Shown here in pieces: positions 1 through 8,659 of a stretch of 64,000 nt of DNA (its first letter is position 1; the number at the start of each line of letters is the position of its first letter). Source of the DNA: Pseudomonas syringae KCTC 12500. GTDB taxonomy: Bacteria > Pseudomonadota > Gammaproteobacteria > Pseudomonadales > Pseudomonadaceae. The position numbers and the translations under genes were made by a program. The notes beneath the pieces are model-generated. The model worked only from the letters and a program-made list of their open reading frames with translations. It had not been told where the DNA came from and ran no database searches. Location of the stretch: assembly GCF_000507185.2 (NCBI RefSeq), contig NZ_AYTM02000002.1, positions 271,501 to 335,500 of the forward strand. Reading direction: 5' to 3'.

Positions 1-311
1 GGCGCGAAACCGCTGCGCTTCGCGAGCAGGAAGTGCCGTTGCTGAGCGCCAGCCAGTTGCGTGAGGTCGAGCAGCATGTCGAGCAGATTCGCACCACTGG
101 CGTGCACCAGATTCAGGGCTTGCTGATGCCGGGTATCAACGCCGCCTCGTCACCGCTATTCGCCATGGGTAACAAGCTGGTGGGCGTGATCACGGTCGTC
201 GGACCGGGATCGGTGTTGAACAACGAGACGCAGAGTCTGGCGGCCAGAAGGCTTTTGCAAACGGCGGTGACAATCAGCGAGCGCATGGGCGGCAGCCGTC
301 CGTCAGACTGA
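1..311 (+). CDS. IclR-family transcriptional regulator, C-terminal part (gene begins before the window)
   Basis: About 102 codons of the C-terminal effector-binding domain are visible, open from the first bases of the window. The stretch GLLMPGINAASSPLFAMGNK followed by a VGVITVVGP strand is typical of the IclR effector domain, where small molecules bind and set operator affinity. A GTG at 33 is in frame but lies inside the domain and is not the real start. The gene stops at 309-311 with no clear terminator before the convergent GGDEF gene. The family is recognised from these conserved blocks; the effector cannot be inferred. Confidence 0.8.
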   Translation, partial: RETAALREQEVPLLSASQLREVEQHVEQIRTTGVHQIQGLLMPGINAASSPLFAMGNKLVGVITVVGPGSVLNNETQSLAARRLLQTAVTISERMGGSRPSD

Positions 312-392
312 CATTGCGCCTGCGGCGACGTACGTTGGTTTGCCGAACATATTGATAGCAACCCTGTGCAGGTACAGATCCATGACGCTCGA

Positions 393-1970
393 CTATCGAG
401 TGGACGCTGTGGATACCCTGGCAAAATGACTATCTGCTTGCCCCCCTTGAATCAAGCGACCTTCGACACGGTTACGCCCTTTGGTTTTGGCCAGGTAAAG
501 AAGTCGATCCGCTTCCTTCAGCGCAGCTGTGTGCGCATCCTTCTTCTCTGCTGCGTTGATCGCCACCACGCCCGAGCTGATGCTCAGCCTGCCCAGCGGG
601 CTGGACGAGTGCTCTATACAACTGGCTTCAATGGATGATCTGATTTTTTCCGCAAGTTTCAGCGCCCCTGCCAGATCGGTTTCAGGCAACAGAATGACAA
701 ACTCTTCACCGCCGTAACGTGCTGCCATATCCCCGGACCGGTCAAGACTGTCGCGAATCAGCCCCGCCACTTGCCTCAGGGAGTCGTCACCCTGCAGATG
801 GCCGTAGGTGTCGTTGTATTGTTTGAACCAGTCGATATCCAGCAAAATAATTGCGATGGTTGCATCATTCCGGCTCGCCCGCCCCCACTCCTGCTGCAAG
901 GCCGTATCGAAGCAACGTCGATTGGCCAGGTGCGTCAGGCTGTCCGTGTGAGCGATGATCTCCAGGTCGTTCCTGGCGATATTCAGTTCACCCTCCGCCG
1001 TGATCAACTGCTGGATTTGTCGGTACAACAGCACGCCCAGAAAGACCAGCGCCAGGATAATGATGCCGGTGATGGTCATGGACCGCTGTGCATAGGCCCA
1101 CCAGGGCGCGAACACATGCTGACTGGAGATACCGGCAGCGGCGACGATGGGCAATCCGGACACGCGCCGATAGGCGTATACCCTTTCCACCCCATCCACC
1201 ACGGAGTTGATCACTGCGGTGCCGCTGTCGCTGTACGGTAGATAGCGAGTGAAGATATCGCCCTTGGCTACATTGGTGGTCATCAGTGCGGTTAATGTGG
1301 GTCGCCGCGCAAGCAGGTCGCCATTATTCAGAGCGAGGAAGATCACACCCTTGTCGTCTACATCCATACGCTGGAAAAACGCCTGGAAATAAGCCACCGG
1401 CACGGTGGCGAGTGCAACGCCTGCAAAACTGCCATCCGCCGCATTGATACGCCGACTGACCGGGATGACCATGTCCCCTGTATTGCGGCTTTCAACAATG
1501 GACCCTACATGAATGGACGGGTCAGGGTTGTCGCGGTGGTAAATGAAGTAGGCGCGGTCTTCGTTGTTCCTGGTCTGCACGCCCTTGGCAAAGGAATTGG
1601 CGACCCAGTTGCCTTGAGCATCATAGATGAACAGCCCCTGAAGCCCTTTGACGTTGACCAGGTCTTGAGCCATCAGTCTGGTCAAGCGGCTTTGCTGCTC
1701 GCCTGCGGCGCCATCTTGCTCAACCCGCTCGGCAAGGTCACGCAGCGTATTGTCAGCCTGCTGCAGGGTGTCCTGAGCCTGCTGTTCAGCAGCAAGCACG
1801 ATATTGGACACCGCAATCCTGGCAGTGGCGACGCGCTCGAGCTTGGATTGGTTCATCTGCCAGGCGGTGGCCAGGATCAACGATAGACAGACCAGGGCAA
1901 TGAAACCGATCAACGCCTTGCTGAGCGCCGAAGGTGCAAGCCTCGTCGAAATAGAGAAAAGCCGCTGCAT
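393..1970 (-). CDS. Membrane-bound Cache-domain diguanylate cyclase (GGDEF)
   Basis: A 525-residue protein read from ATG 1970; an upstream in-frame GTG at 2042 adds 24 residues that look non-coding. Order: N-terminal membrane segment (about residues 15-35), periplasmic Cache-like sensor (YDAQGNWVAN, then VPVSRRI and GVALATVPV blocks), second membrane segment near residue 300, and a C-terminal GGDEF domain. The active site is GGEEF and an RSGD inhibitory I-site sits exactly five residues before it, so the enzyme should make c-di-GMP from two GTP and be product-inhibited. It is divergent from the GAF-PAS-GGDEF-EAL gene at 2327. The sensed ligand is unknown. Confidence 0.9.
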   Translation of the reverse strand: MQRLFSISTRLAPSALSKALIGFIALVCLSLILATAWQMNQSKLERVATARIAVSNIVLAAEQQAQDTLQQADNTLRDLAERVEQDGAAGEQQSRLTRLMAQDLVNVKGLQGLFIYDAQGNWVANSFAKGVQTRNNEDRAYFIYHRDNPDPSIHVGSIVESRNTGDMVIPVSRRINAADGSFAGVALATVPVAYFQAFFQRMDVDDKGVIFLALNNGDLLARRPTLTALMTTNVAKGDIFTRYLPYSDSGTAVINSVVDGVERVYAYRRVSGLPIVAAAGISSQHVFAPWWAYAQRSMTITGIIILALVFLGVLLYRQIQQLITAEGELNIARNDLEIIAHTDSLTHLANRRCFDTALQQEWGRASRNDATIAIILLDIDWFKQYNDTYGHLQGDDSLRQVAGLIRDSLDRSGDMAARYGGEEFVILLPETDLAGALKLAEKIRSSIEASCIEHSSSPLGRLSISSGVVAINAAEKKDAHTAALKEADRLLYLAKTKGRNRVEGRLIQGGQADSHFARVSTASTR

Positions 1971-2192
1971 AGGGTCGTCATCAAATTGGCAGTGAAAACC
2001 GCTATGCAGTTTCCATACCCTTGCGACGCCAAACCTGAACACTTCGTTACGATCGGGTAATACTGGCCTTAGTTGGATCCATACCCGCCACGCTAGTTGC
2101 TTGAGAAGTTGTTACAGGTATCCGGCTTTTTGACGATATAGCTTCTAAGCTGCCTTGGACAGCTATCGAGACGCTACCGCGAGAGGTGCTGC

Positions 2193-2330
2193 ATGTATCT
2201 GACTTTCCTTTTCCGGCGTGGCGCAAGCGCATGCTGGCAGGGTACCTCCACCGGTGCCGACACAGCGGCGTTATCCATCGATCGCTTCGTGTCTCGCGTG
2301 CGATCGGCGTTTAGCGATGGCCTCAAATGA
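2193..2330 (+). CDS. Possible small ORF (45 aa) overlapping the start of the GGDEF-EAL gene
   Basis: An ATG at 2193 is preceded by a good GAGAGG ribosome site at six bases, and the frame stays open for 45 codons. Its TGA (2328-2330) overlaps the ATG of the following gene as ATGA. The downstream gene itself has only a weak ribosome site (GATGGCCTC), so translational coupling through this small ORF would explain its expression. The peptide starts MYLTFLFRRGASACW and has no recognised domain. No homology support is possible here; it could instead be an upstream leader or chance. Confidence 0.4.
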   Translation: MYLTFLFRRGASACWQGTSTGADTAALSIDRFVSRVRSAFSDGLK

Positions 2331-4525
2331 ATAGTTACCCAGTCGGCGATGATGACGAAGAACGTATTCGTGTCTTGAATGCCTTTTCGTTGATGGATAC
2401 CCCACCTGAGCACGAATACGATCAGATCGTGCAAATGGCATCGCGGATTTTCGATGTGCCCATTGTTCTGATTTCTCTGGTTCATCGAGACCGGCAATTC
2501 TTCAAGGCGCGCGTTGGCCTCGATGTCTGCGAAACGGGCCGCGACGTTTCATTCTGCAATTTTGCGCTCATGGGCCGTAACGTTTTTCTGGTGCCTGATG
2601 CATTGCAGGATGAGCGGTTCAGCTCAAACGCCTTGGTAGTCGGCGCTCCCCATATTCGCTTTTATGCCGGGGCGCCGCTGATAACCGCCAGCGGTCATGT
2701 GCTGGGCAGCCTGTGCCTGATCGACAATAAACCTCGGGAGACTTTCTCGGAGCGAGATCAGCGGGTTCTCCAGGACCTGGCGGTCATGGTCATCGAGAGA
2801 ATGGAGTTGCGTCGGCTCACGCTCGAGAATGAAGACAGCCACACCCGCTTCATGAATATCACCTCGACTTCACCCGACGCGATCATCTGCTCGGACAGCA
2901 AAAACCGGATCATCTCATGGAACAACTCGGCCGAACTCATTTTCGGGCATCGATCCGAGGACGCCATGGGCAAGCCTCTCGACATCATTATTCCGCCCGA
3001 AATGCGCTCCAGGCACCATGCAGGTTTGTCGAGGGTGGCTGCAGGCGGCCCGGCCTCCATTATCGGAAAATCCATCAACCTGACGGCCATCCATCGCGAC
3101 GGTCACACCCTCCCCATCGAGCTCTCGCTCTCACAATGGACGTATGCCGGCGAGCCACAATTCGGAGCGATCATTCGTGACATCACCCAGCGTGTCGAGG
3201 CGGACAAATTACTCAAGCATGCGGCCGAATACGATCACCTGACCGGGCTTGCCAATCGATCGACACTCAAAAGGCGGATCAAAGAGGCGTGCGACGCGCA
3301 GCTGTCAGCAGCCATCCTGCTGATCGATCTGGACGGCTTCAAGGACGTCAACGACACGTTGGGCCACGCTGCAGGTGATTTTGTGCTCAAGGTGACCTCT
3401 CACCGTCTTCGCGAACACGTACCGGCCTGCCATATGGTCTCGCGTCTGGGCGGCGATGAGTTTGTCGTGTTCCTGTCCGACACCGCAGATCCTGACAAGG
3501 CGATCAAGCTGGGCCTGGCGCTCATCGCGGTCATCGAGGAACCGATAGAGTTTGAAGACAATTCAATCTACATCGGCGCCAGCATCGGCGTCTCCGTAAG
3601 GTCTGGCGCTGATTACGACGATGAGCAAATGCTCGGCAATGCGGATCTGGCGCTCTACCAGGCCAAGTCTGACGGCCGCTCCCTGGTTCGCACCTTTACC
3701 TCCGAACATCGACAGACCGCTTCAAGAAGAGGAGCGCTCAGCTCATCGATGCGTCAGGCATGGGCCAACAAAGAGTTCGAGCTTTACTACCAACCTCAGG
3801 TACGACTTGCGGATGGTCGTATCACCGGAGCCGAAGCCCTTATACGCTGGAACCATCCGACACTGGGCGTCGTGTCCCCGGCGGTTTTTCTGCCCGCACT
3901 GGAAGCAGGCCTGCTTGCGGTGCCGGTGGGCGAATGGATACTGCGTTCAGCCTGTGAGCAGGCAGCGCAATGGCGAAATACCGGCTGCGAGGAATTCCGC
4001 ATCGGCGTCAACCTGTTCGCCGCGCAGTTTCGCATGCGCGACTTTGCCGAAATGGTTGAAAGTGTGCTTGAAGACTTTTCCTTGCCTGCACACTCACTCG
4101 AGCTGGAGATCACGGAAAACATCATCTTGCGAAACGAGCAGCGCATTATGGAACCGCTGCGTCACCTTCGCTCGTTGGGTGTGGGCATCGCGTTCGACGA
4201 TTTCGGTACCGGCTATGCGTCCCTGAGCCTGCTGAAAGACTATCCGGTGACACGACTGAAGATTGACCGCTCATTCGTAAGTGGCGTGGAGCGCAGCAAA
4301 AAAGATGAAGTCATCGTCGAGGCCGTTGTCAGGCTGGCAAACGGCTTCAATCTTCAGGTCACGGCAGAAGGCATAGAAACCCGTGAGCAGGAAAGTCTGA
4401 TGCGCCATTATGTGTGCGACGAAGGCCAAGGCTATCTGTATGGCCGCCCCATGCCGGCGCATGACTTCACCGAGCGCTATATCTCTTCTCACAACCGGCA
4501 AGCTGACGTGCTCAAGCACAAATGA
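2327..4525 (+). CDS. GAF-PAS-GGDEF-EAL bifunctional c-di-GMP signalling protein
   Basis: 732 residues, cytoplasmic, with no membrane segment. An N-terminal GAF domain (about 15-160) is followed by a PAS domain (about 175-290; SPDAIICSDSKNRIISWNNS), a GGDEF domain (about 300-455) and an EAL domain (about 475-720). The cyclase motif is intact (RLGGDEFVVF) but no RxxD I-site precedes it. The EAL domain keeps EALIRW, the metal-binding DDFGTGYAS and TAEGIET, so it should cleave c-di-GMP to pGpG. Which activity dominates cannot be read from sequence. The start at 2327 overlaps a possible small upstream ORF. It is divergent from another diguanylate cyclase, making a local c-di-GMP pair. Confidence 0.92.
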   Translation: MNSYPVGDDDEERIRVLNAFSLMDTPPEHEYDQIVQMASRIFDVPIVLISLVHRDRQFFKARVGLDVCETGRDVSFCNFALMGRNVFLVPDALQDERFSSNALVVGAPHIRFYAGAPLITASGHVLGSLCLIDNKPRETFSERDQRVLQDLAVMVIERMELRRLTLENEDSHTRFMNITSTSPDAIICSDSKNRIISWNNSAELIFGHRSEDAMGKPLDIIIPPEMRSRHHAGLSRVAAGGPASIIGKSINLTAIHRDGHTLPIELSLSQWTYAGEPQFGAIIRDITQRVEADKLLKHAAEYDHLTGLANRSTLKRRIKEACDAQLSAAILLIDLDGFKDVNDTLGHAAGDFVLKVTSHRLREHVPACHMVSRLGGDEFVVFLSDTADPDKAIKLGLALIAVIEEPIEFEDNSIYIGASIGVSVRSGADYDDEQMLGNADLALYQAKSDGRSLVRTFTSEHRQTASRRGALSSSMRQAWANKEFELYYQPQVRLADGRITGAEALIRWNHPTLGVVSPAVFLPALEAGLLAVPVGEWILRSACEQAAQWRNTGCEEFRIGVNLFAAQFRMRDFAEMVESVLEDFSLPAHSLELEITENIILRNEQRIMEPLRHLRSLGVGIAFDDFGTGYASLSLLKDYPVTRLKIDRSFVSGVERSKKDEVIVEAVVRLANGFNLQVTAEGIETREQESLMRHYVCDEGQGYLYGRPMPAHDFTERYISSHNRQADVLKHK

Positions 4526-4531
4526 CTCAGA

Positions 4532-4551
4532 ACGAGCCTGGGCCGGCTCGT
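4532..4551. terminator. Hairpin between convergent GGDEF-EAL and hpd genes
   Basis: A perfect 7-bp stem (ACGAGCC/GGCTCGT) with a 6-base loop lies just after the stop of the GGDEF-EAL gene and before the 3' end of hpd. It has no clean T tract on the plus side, so it is a weak or bidirectional terminator candidate only. Confidence 0.35.
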
Positions 4552-4585
4552 CTGATCGCGCAAGACGGACGCTTTTTATGATTGC

Positions 4586-5662
4586 TCAGTCCGGCGTCAG
4601 GACACCACGCTGAATCTGGTCGCGTTCGATGGATTCAAACAGTGCCTTGAAATTGCCTTCGCCAAACCCGTCATCGCCTTTGCGCTGAATGAATTCGAAA
4701 AACACCGGGCCCATCAGCGTTGCGGAGAATATCTGCAACAGCAAACGACGCTCGCCCCCTTCGGAAGAACCATCGAGCAGAATACCGCGTGACTTGAGCT
4801 CGGCCTCCGGCTCACCGTGATCAGGCAAGCGACCTTGCAGCATCTCGTAGTAGGTATCCGGCGGCGCGGTCATGAAGCGCATGCCGGTTGCTTTCAGCGC
4901 GTCCCAGGTCTTGATCAGGTCATCGGTAAAGAACGCCACGTGCTGAATGCCTTCGCCATTGAACTGCATCAGAAACTCTTCGATCTGACCCGCGCCCTTG
5001 GACGATTCTTCGTTGAGCGGAATGCGGATCATGCCGTCCGGGGCGGTCATGGCTTTGGAGGTCAGGCCGGTGTATTCGCCCTTGATGTCGAAGTAACGCA
5101 GCTCGCGAAAATTGAACAGCTTTTCATAGAAACCGGCCCAATACGCCATGCGTCCGCGGTACACGTTGTGGGTCAGGTGATCGATGAATTTCAGACCGGC
5201 ACCAACAGGGTGGCGGTCAACGCCTTCGATGAAGTTGAAATCGATGTCGTAGATCGACGTGCCCTCGCCGAAGCGATCGATCAGGTACAACGGCGCGCCA
5301 CCGATGCCCTTGATCGCGGGCAGGCGCAATTCCATGGGCCCGGTAGCGATTTCCAGCGGTTGTGCGCCTAGTTCCAGTGCCCGGTTATAGGCCTTCTGCG
5401 CATCTTTCACGCGGAACGCCATTCCGCATACCGAAGGACCATGCTCGGCGGCAAAGTACGATGCCAGGCTGTGCGGTTCGTTGTTGAGGATCAGGTTGAT
5501 CGCGCCCTGACGGAACAGGGACACGTCCTTGGAGCGGTGCGTTGCGACTTTGGTGAAGCCCATCATCTGAAACACAGGCTCAAGGCTGTTGGGCGTCGGT
5601 GATGCGAATTCGATGAATTCAAAGCCCATCAGGCCCATGGGGTTTTCGTAGAGATCAGCCAT
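4586..5662 (-). CDS. hpd: 4-hydroxyphenylpyruvate dioxygenase
   Basis: A 358-residue enzyme starting at ATG 5662, chosen because AAGGAG lies eight bases upstream and the length matches Pseudomonas HPPD; an in-frame upstream extension to 5764 is spurious. It converts 4-hydroxyphenylpyruvate to homogentisate in tyrosine breakdown, using Fe(II) and O2. The vicinal-oxygen-chelate fold keeps the iron triad: His in [12 protein letters not shown] (about 162), His in [11 protein letters not shown] (about 241) and Glu in FFEFIQRKG (about 323). The rest of the homogentisate pathway is not in the window, apart from a decayed fragment upstream that resembles maleylacetoacetate isomerase. Confidence 0.97.
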   Translation of the reverse strand: MADLYENPMGLMGFEFIEFASPTPNSLEPVFQMMGFTKVATHRSKDVSLFRQGAINLILNNEPHSLASYFAAEHGPSVCGMAFRVKDAQKAYNRALELGAQPLEIATGPMELRLPAIKGIGGAPLYLIDRFGEGTSIYDIDFNFIEGVDRHPVGAGLKFIDHLTHNVYRGRMAYWAGFYEKLFNFRELRYFDIKGEYTGLTSKAMTAPDGMIRIPLNEESSKGAGQIEEFLMQFNGEGIQHVAFFTDDLIKTWDALKATGMRFMTAPPDTYYEMLQGRLPDHGEPEAELKSRGILLDGSSEGGERRLLLQIFSATLMGPVFFEFIQRKGDDGFGEGNFKALFESIERDQIQRGVLTPD

Positions 5663-5705
5663 GACTGGCTCCTTACAGGAAAGTGAGAGTGGGTAACCCT
5701 GGCAA

Positions 5706-5795
5706 TCACTGTCCTGCGGGCGGCGCACACGGGATGCCTCGCACGCTGCGTGCGAGAAAATCACCGAATATCAGTTGCAGACCAAGAATCTTCAT
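5706..5795 (-). CDS. Possible 29-aa leader ORF upstream of hpd
   Basis: An ATG at 5795 opens 29 codons ([17 protein letters not shown] start) ending 43 bases before the hpd start and lying just after the stop of the remnant at 5805. The ribosome site is poor (AGG at eight bases). No family is recognised. It is recorded because the stretch is otherwise empty and directly precedes hpd; it may well be chance. Confidence 0.2.
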   Translation of the reverse strand: MKILGLQLIFGDFLARSVRGIPCAPPAGQ

Positions 5796-5804
5796 GAGGG
5801 CAGC

Positions 5805-5963
5805 CTACTCCGGCTTGTCCGATTGTGCATCAGGGTGTGCCTGGTAAAAGACCGAGGGCTGCCGGGCCAGATGCTCGACCCGCTGAATACGCACGAATGC
5901 AGTCAGGTCGACGCGGTAACGATGCGCTGCGTACAACTGGGGTAGCAGGTAAATATTCGCATG
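5805..5963 (-). pseudogene. C-terminal remnant resembling maleylacetoacetate isomerase (GST-like)
   Basis: On the minus strand about 52 codons read HANIYLLPQLYAAHRYRVDL and on to PSVFYQAHPDAQSDKPE before a TAG at 5805-5807. This resembles the C-terminal end of maleylacetoacetate isomerases (family motif DVYLVPQVYNARRF, then a P-x-F-x-x-AHP ending). Upstream the frame hits a TAA within eight codons of the homologous start, and no N-terminal thioredoxin-like domain is present: the glcD promoter region lies there instead. It appears to be a truncated relic of a tyrosine-catabolism gene that once sat beside hpd. The assignment is from memory of the family, not from a search. Confidence 0.55.
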
Positions 5964-6098
5964 GATGCGGTATTTTTATTTTCGTAAACCTATTACGTCA
6001 TGCGTAAATTGCGGGATCGGACCCTCGCTGTCAACTCAAGCCTCGCAGCGAATGAGCTAGGATGCATTAACCCGACAAAAACAACCCAGGGTGGCTTG

Positions 6099-7598
6099 AT
6101 GAACATTCTGTACGACGAACGCATCGACGGCGTGCTGCCCGCCGTCGACAAGCAACTGCTGTTGCAGGCGCTGCAACAGCAGTTGCCCGACCTGGACATC
6201 CTGCATCGCCCCGAAGAGCTGCGGCCTTACGAGTGCGACGGGTTGTCGGCCTATCGCACCACACCGATGCTGGTGGCATTGCCGCGGCATGTGGAAGAAG
6301 TACAGACGCTGCTCAGGCTGTGCCACGCACGTCGCGTACCGGTGGTCGCTCGCGGGGCGGGCACCGGGCTGTCGGGAGGCGCGTTGCCGCTGGAAAAAGG
6401 CGTGCTGCTGGTCATGGCGCGTTTTAACCAGATCCTCGATATAGATCCCTCCGCGCGCTTGGCGCGGGTTCAGCCCGGCGTGCGCAACCTGGCCATTTCC
6501 CAGGCGGCAGCGCCCCACGGCCTGTATTACGCGCCGGACCCGTCCTCGCAAATCGCGTGCTCCATCGGCGGCAATGTGGCGGAAAATGCCGGCGGCGTGC
6601 ATTGCCTCAAATACGGGCTGACCGTGCATAACCTGCTCAAGGTCGAGATCCTGACGGTGGAAGGCGAGCCAATGACGCTGGGCAGCGACACGCTGGACTC
6701 GCCGGGCTTCGACCTGCTGGCACTGTTCACCGGCTCCGAAGGCATGCTCGGCGTCATTACCGAAGTCACGGTCAAACTGCTGCCCAGACCGCAGGTGGCC
6801 AAGGTGCTGCTGGCAGCCTTCGATTCCGTGGAAAAGGCCGGGCGCGCGGTGGCCGATATCATTGCTGCGGGCATTATCCCCGGCGGGCTGGAGATGATGG
6901 ACAATCTGGCGATTCGTGCCGCCGAGGATTTCATTCACGCAGGCTACCCGGTCGATGCCGAAGCCATCCTGCTCTGCGAACTGGACGGCGTGGAAGCCGA
7001 TGTGCACGCTGACTGCGAACGGGTCAGCGAGGTATTGACACTGGCGGGCGCTACCGAAGTGCGCCAGGCCAAAGACGAGGCCGAACGGGTCCGCTTCTGG
7101 GCCGGGCGCAAAAACGCTTTCCCGGCCGTGGGTCGCCTGTCGCCGGACTACTACTGCATGGACGGGACCATCCCGCGCCGTGAGTTGCCGGGCGTATTGC
7201 GCAGCATCAGGGAGCTATCCGGGCAATACGGCTTGCGCGTCGCCAACGTGTTTCATGCGGGCGATGGCAACATGCATCCGCTGATCCTGTTCGATGCCAA
7301 TCAACCGGGTGAGCTGGAGCGCGCCGAGGCACTGGGCGGCAAAATCCTCGAGCTGTGCGTCAAGGTCGGCGGCAGCATTACCGGCGAGCACGGTGTCGGT
7401 CGCGAGAAGATCAATCAGATGTGCGCCCAGTTCAATAGCGACGAGCTGACCTTCTTCCATGCCATCAAGGCGGCATTCGACGCCAGCGGCCTGCTCAACC
7501 CCGGCAAGAACATCCCGACCCTGCATCGCTGCGCGGAATTTGGTGCCATGCACATCCACGCCGGGCAATTGCCGTTCCCCGACCTGGAGCGTTTCTGA
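6099..7598 (+). CDS. glcD: Glycolate oxidase FAD-linked subunit GlcD
   Basis: A 499-residue FAD-binding subunit, starting at ATG 6099 (MNILYDERIDG); the open frame extends upstream to 6000 without signal. Residues about 55-190 form the VAO/PCMH-type FAD domain (VVARGAGTGLSGGALPLEKG, then DPSSQIACSIGGNVAENAGG), followed by an FAD-oxidase C-terminal domain that includes the NVFHAGDGNMHP block and GEHGVGREK. With GlcE and GlcF it oxidises glycolate to glyoxylate, passing electrons to the membrane quinone pool. Its stop overlaps the glcE start (TGATG), so the genes are translationally coupled. The usual regulator gene glcC is absent next door. Confidence 0.96.
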   Translation: MNILYDERIDGVLPAVDKQLLLQALQQQLPDLDILHRPEELRPYECDGLSAYRTTPMLVALPRHVEEVQTLLRLCHARRVPVVARGAGTGLSGGALPLEKGVLLVMARFNQILDIDPSARLARVQPGVRNLAISQAAAPHGLYYAPDPSSQIACSIGGNVAENAGGVHCLKYGLTVHNLLKVEILTVEGEPMTLGSDTLDSPGFDLLALFTGSEGMLGVITEVTVKLLPRPQVAKVLLAAFDSVEKAGRAVADIIAAGIIPGGLEMMDNLAIRAAEDFIHAGYPVDAEAILLCELDGVEADVHADCERVSEVLTLAGATEVRQAKDEAERVRFWAGRKNAFPAVGRLSPDYYCMDGTIPRRELPGVLRSIRELSGQYGLRVANVFHAGDGNMHPLILFDANQPGELERAEALGGKILELCVKVGGSITGEHGVGREKINQMCAQFNSDELTFFHAIKAAFDASGLLNPGKNIPTLHRCAEFGAMHIHAGQLPFPDLERF

Positions 7599-8656
7599 TG
7601 AGCACGATGGACAGCGACGTCAGCCAGGCACTGCTCGAGCGGGTCAATCAGGCGCTGCGCGACGAAACGCCGTTACGTATTCAGGGCGGCAACAGCAAGG
7701 CTTCTCTCGGTCGTGAAACCGCTGGCGAAATACTCGATACCCGCGAGCACCGTGGCATCGTCAGTTATGACCCGACAGAACTGGTGATCACTGCACGCGC
7801 CGGCACGCCATTGAACGAACTGATGCAGACGCTGGATGCCGCAGGCCAGATGCTGCCTTGCGAACCGCCCGACTTCGGCGCCGCGACGCTCGGCGGCATA
7901 GTCGCTGCGGGACTCTCGGGACCGCGCCGACCGTGGAGCGGATCGGTGCGTGATTTCGTGCTGGGCACACGGGTCATCACCGGTCTTGGCAAACACCTGC
8001 GTTTCGGCGGAGAAGTCATGAAGAACGTTGCAGGTTATGACGTTTCACGCCTGATGGCAGGCAGTTTCGGCTGCCTGGGGCTGCTGACCGAGGTGTCGCT
8101 CAAGGTGCTGCCCAAACCACGTCTGTGCAGCAGCATCGCACTGGAAATGGACAGCGCGCTGGCCTTGGCGCGCCTTGCCGAGTGGGGTCAGCAACCGATA
8201 CCGATCAGCGCGGCCAGCCATGATGGCCACGTATTGCGCCTGCGCCTGGAGGGCGGTGAAGGTTCAGTGGCCGCAGCCCGGGACCGGCTCGGCGGCGAGC
8301 TGCTCGATGCCGCGTACTGGCAACAGTTGAATGCGCATCACCTGCCCTTCTTCGATGACCCGCGGCCCCTGTGGCGGCTCTGTGTACCTGCCGACAGCCA
8401 CCTGCCGGATCTGCCGGGCGAGCAGTTGATCGACTGGGGTGGCGCGCAACGCTGGCTCAAGTCGGACGCTGACGGACAGACCATTCGAGCCATCACCATG
8501 GCGGTTGGCGGCCATGCGACCTGCTACAGCCAAGGCGTCGTCGACAGCCCGTTTGAACCGTTGGCCGCACCTGTGCTGCGCTACCATCAGGCACTCAAGA
8601 CCCGACTCGACCCGCAGGGGATTTTCAACCCCGGTCGACTGTACGCGGAGCTTTGA
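7598..8656 (+). CDS. glcE: Glycolate oxidase FAD-binding subunit GlcE
   Basis: 352 residues, starting at the ATG that overlaps the glcD TGA by one base. The N-terminal half is an FAD-binding PCMH-type domain (LRIQGGNSKASLGR, VSYDPTELVITARAGTPL, then PDFGAATLGGIVAAGLSG). The C-terminal half is shorter than in GlcD and ends LDPQGIFNPGRLYAEL, a typical tail of this family. It is a structural and FAD-carrying partner of GlcD in the glycolate dehydrogenase complex. Three bases separate it from glcF. Confidence 0.95.
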   Translation: MSTMDSDVSQALLERVNQALRDETPLRIQGGNSKASLGRETAGEILDTREHRGIVSYDPTELVITARAGTPLNELMQTLDAAGQMLPCEPPDFGAATLGGIVAAGLSGPRRPWSGSVRDFVLGTRVITGLGKHLRFGGEVMKNVAGYDVSRLMAGSFGCLGLLTEVSLKVLPKPRLCSSIALEMDSALALARLAEWGQQPIPISAASHDGHVLRLRLEGGEGSVAAARDRLGGELLDAAYWQQLNAHHLPFFDDPRPLWRLCVPADSHLPDLPGEQLIDWGGAQRWLKSDADGQTIRAITMAVGGHATCYSQGVVDSPFEPLAAPVLRYHQALKTRLDPQGIFNPGRLYAEL

Positions 8657-8659
8657 AAC

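Noticed and set aside
5825..6007. Plus-strand 60-codon ORF before glcD
   Set aside because: It is antisense to the relic on the minus strand, which explains the sequence better.
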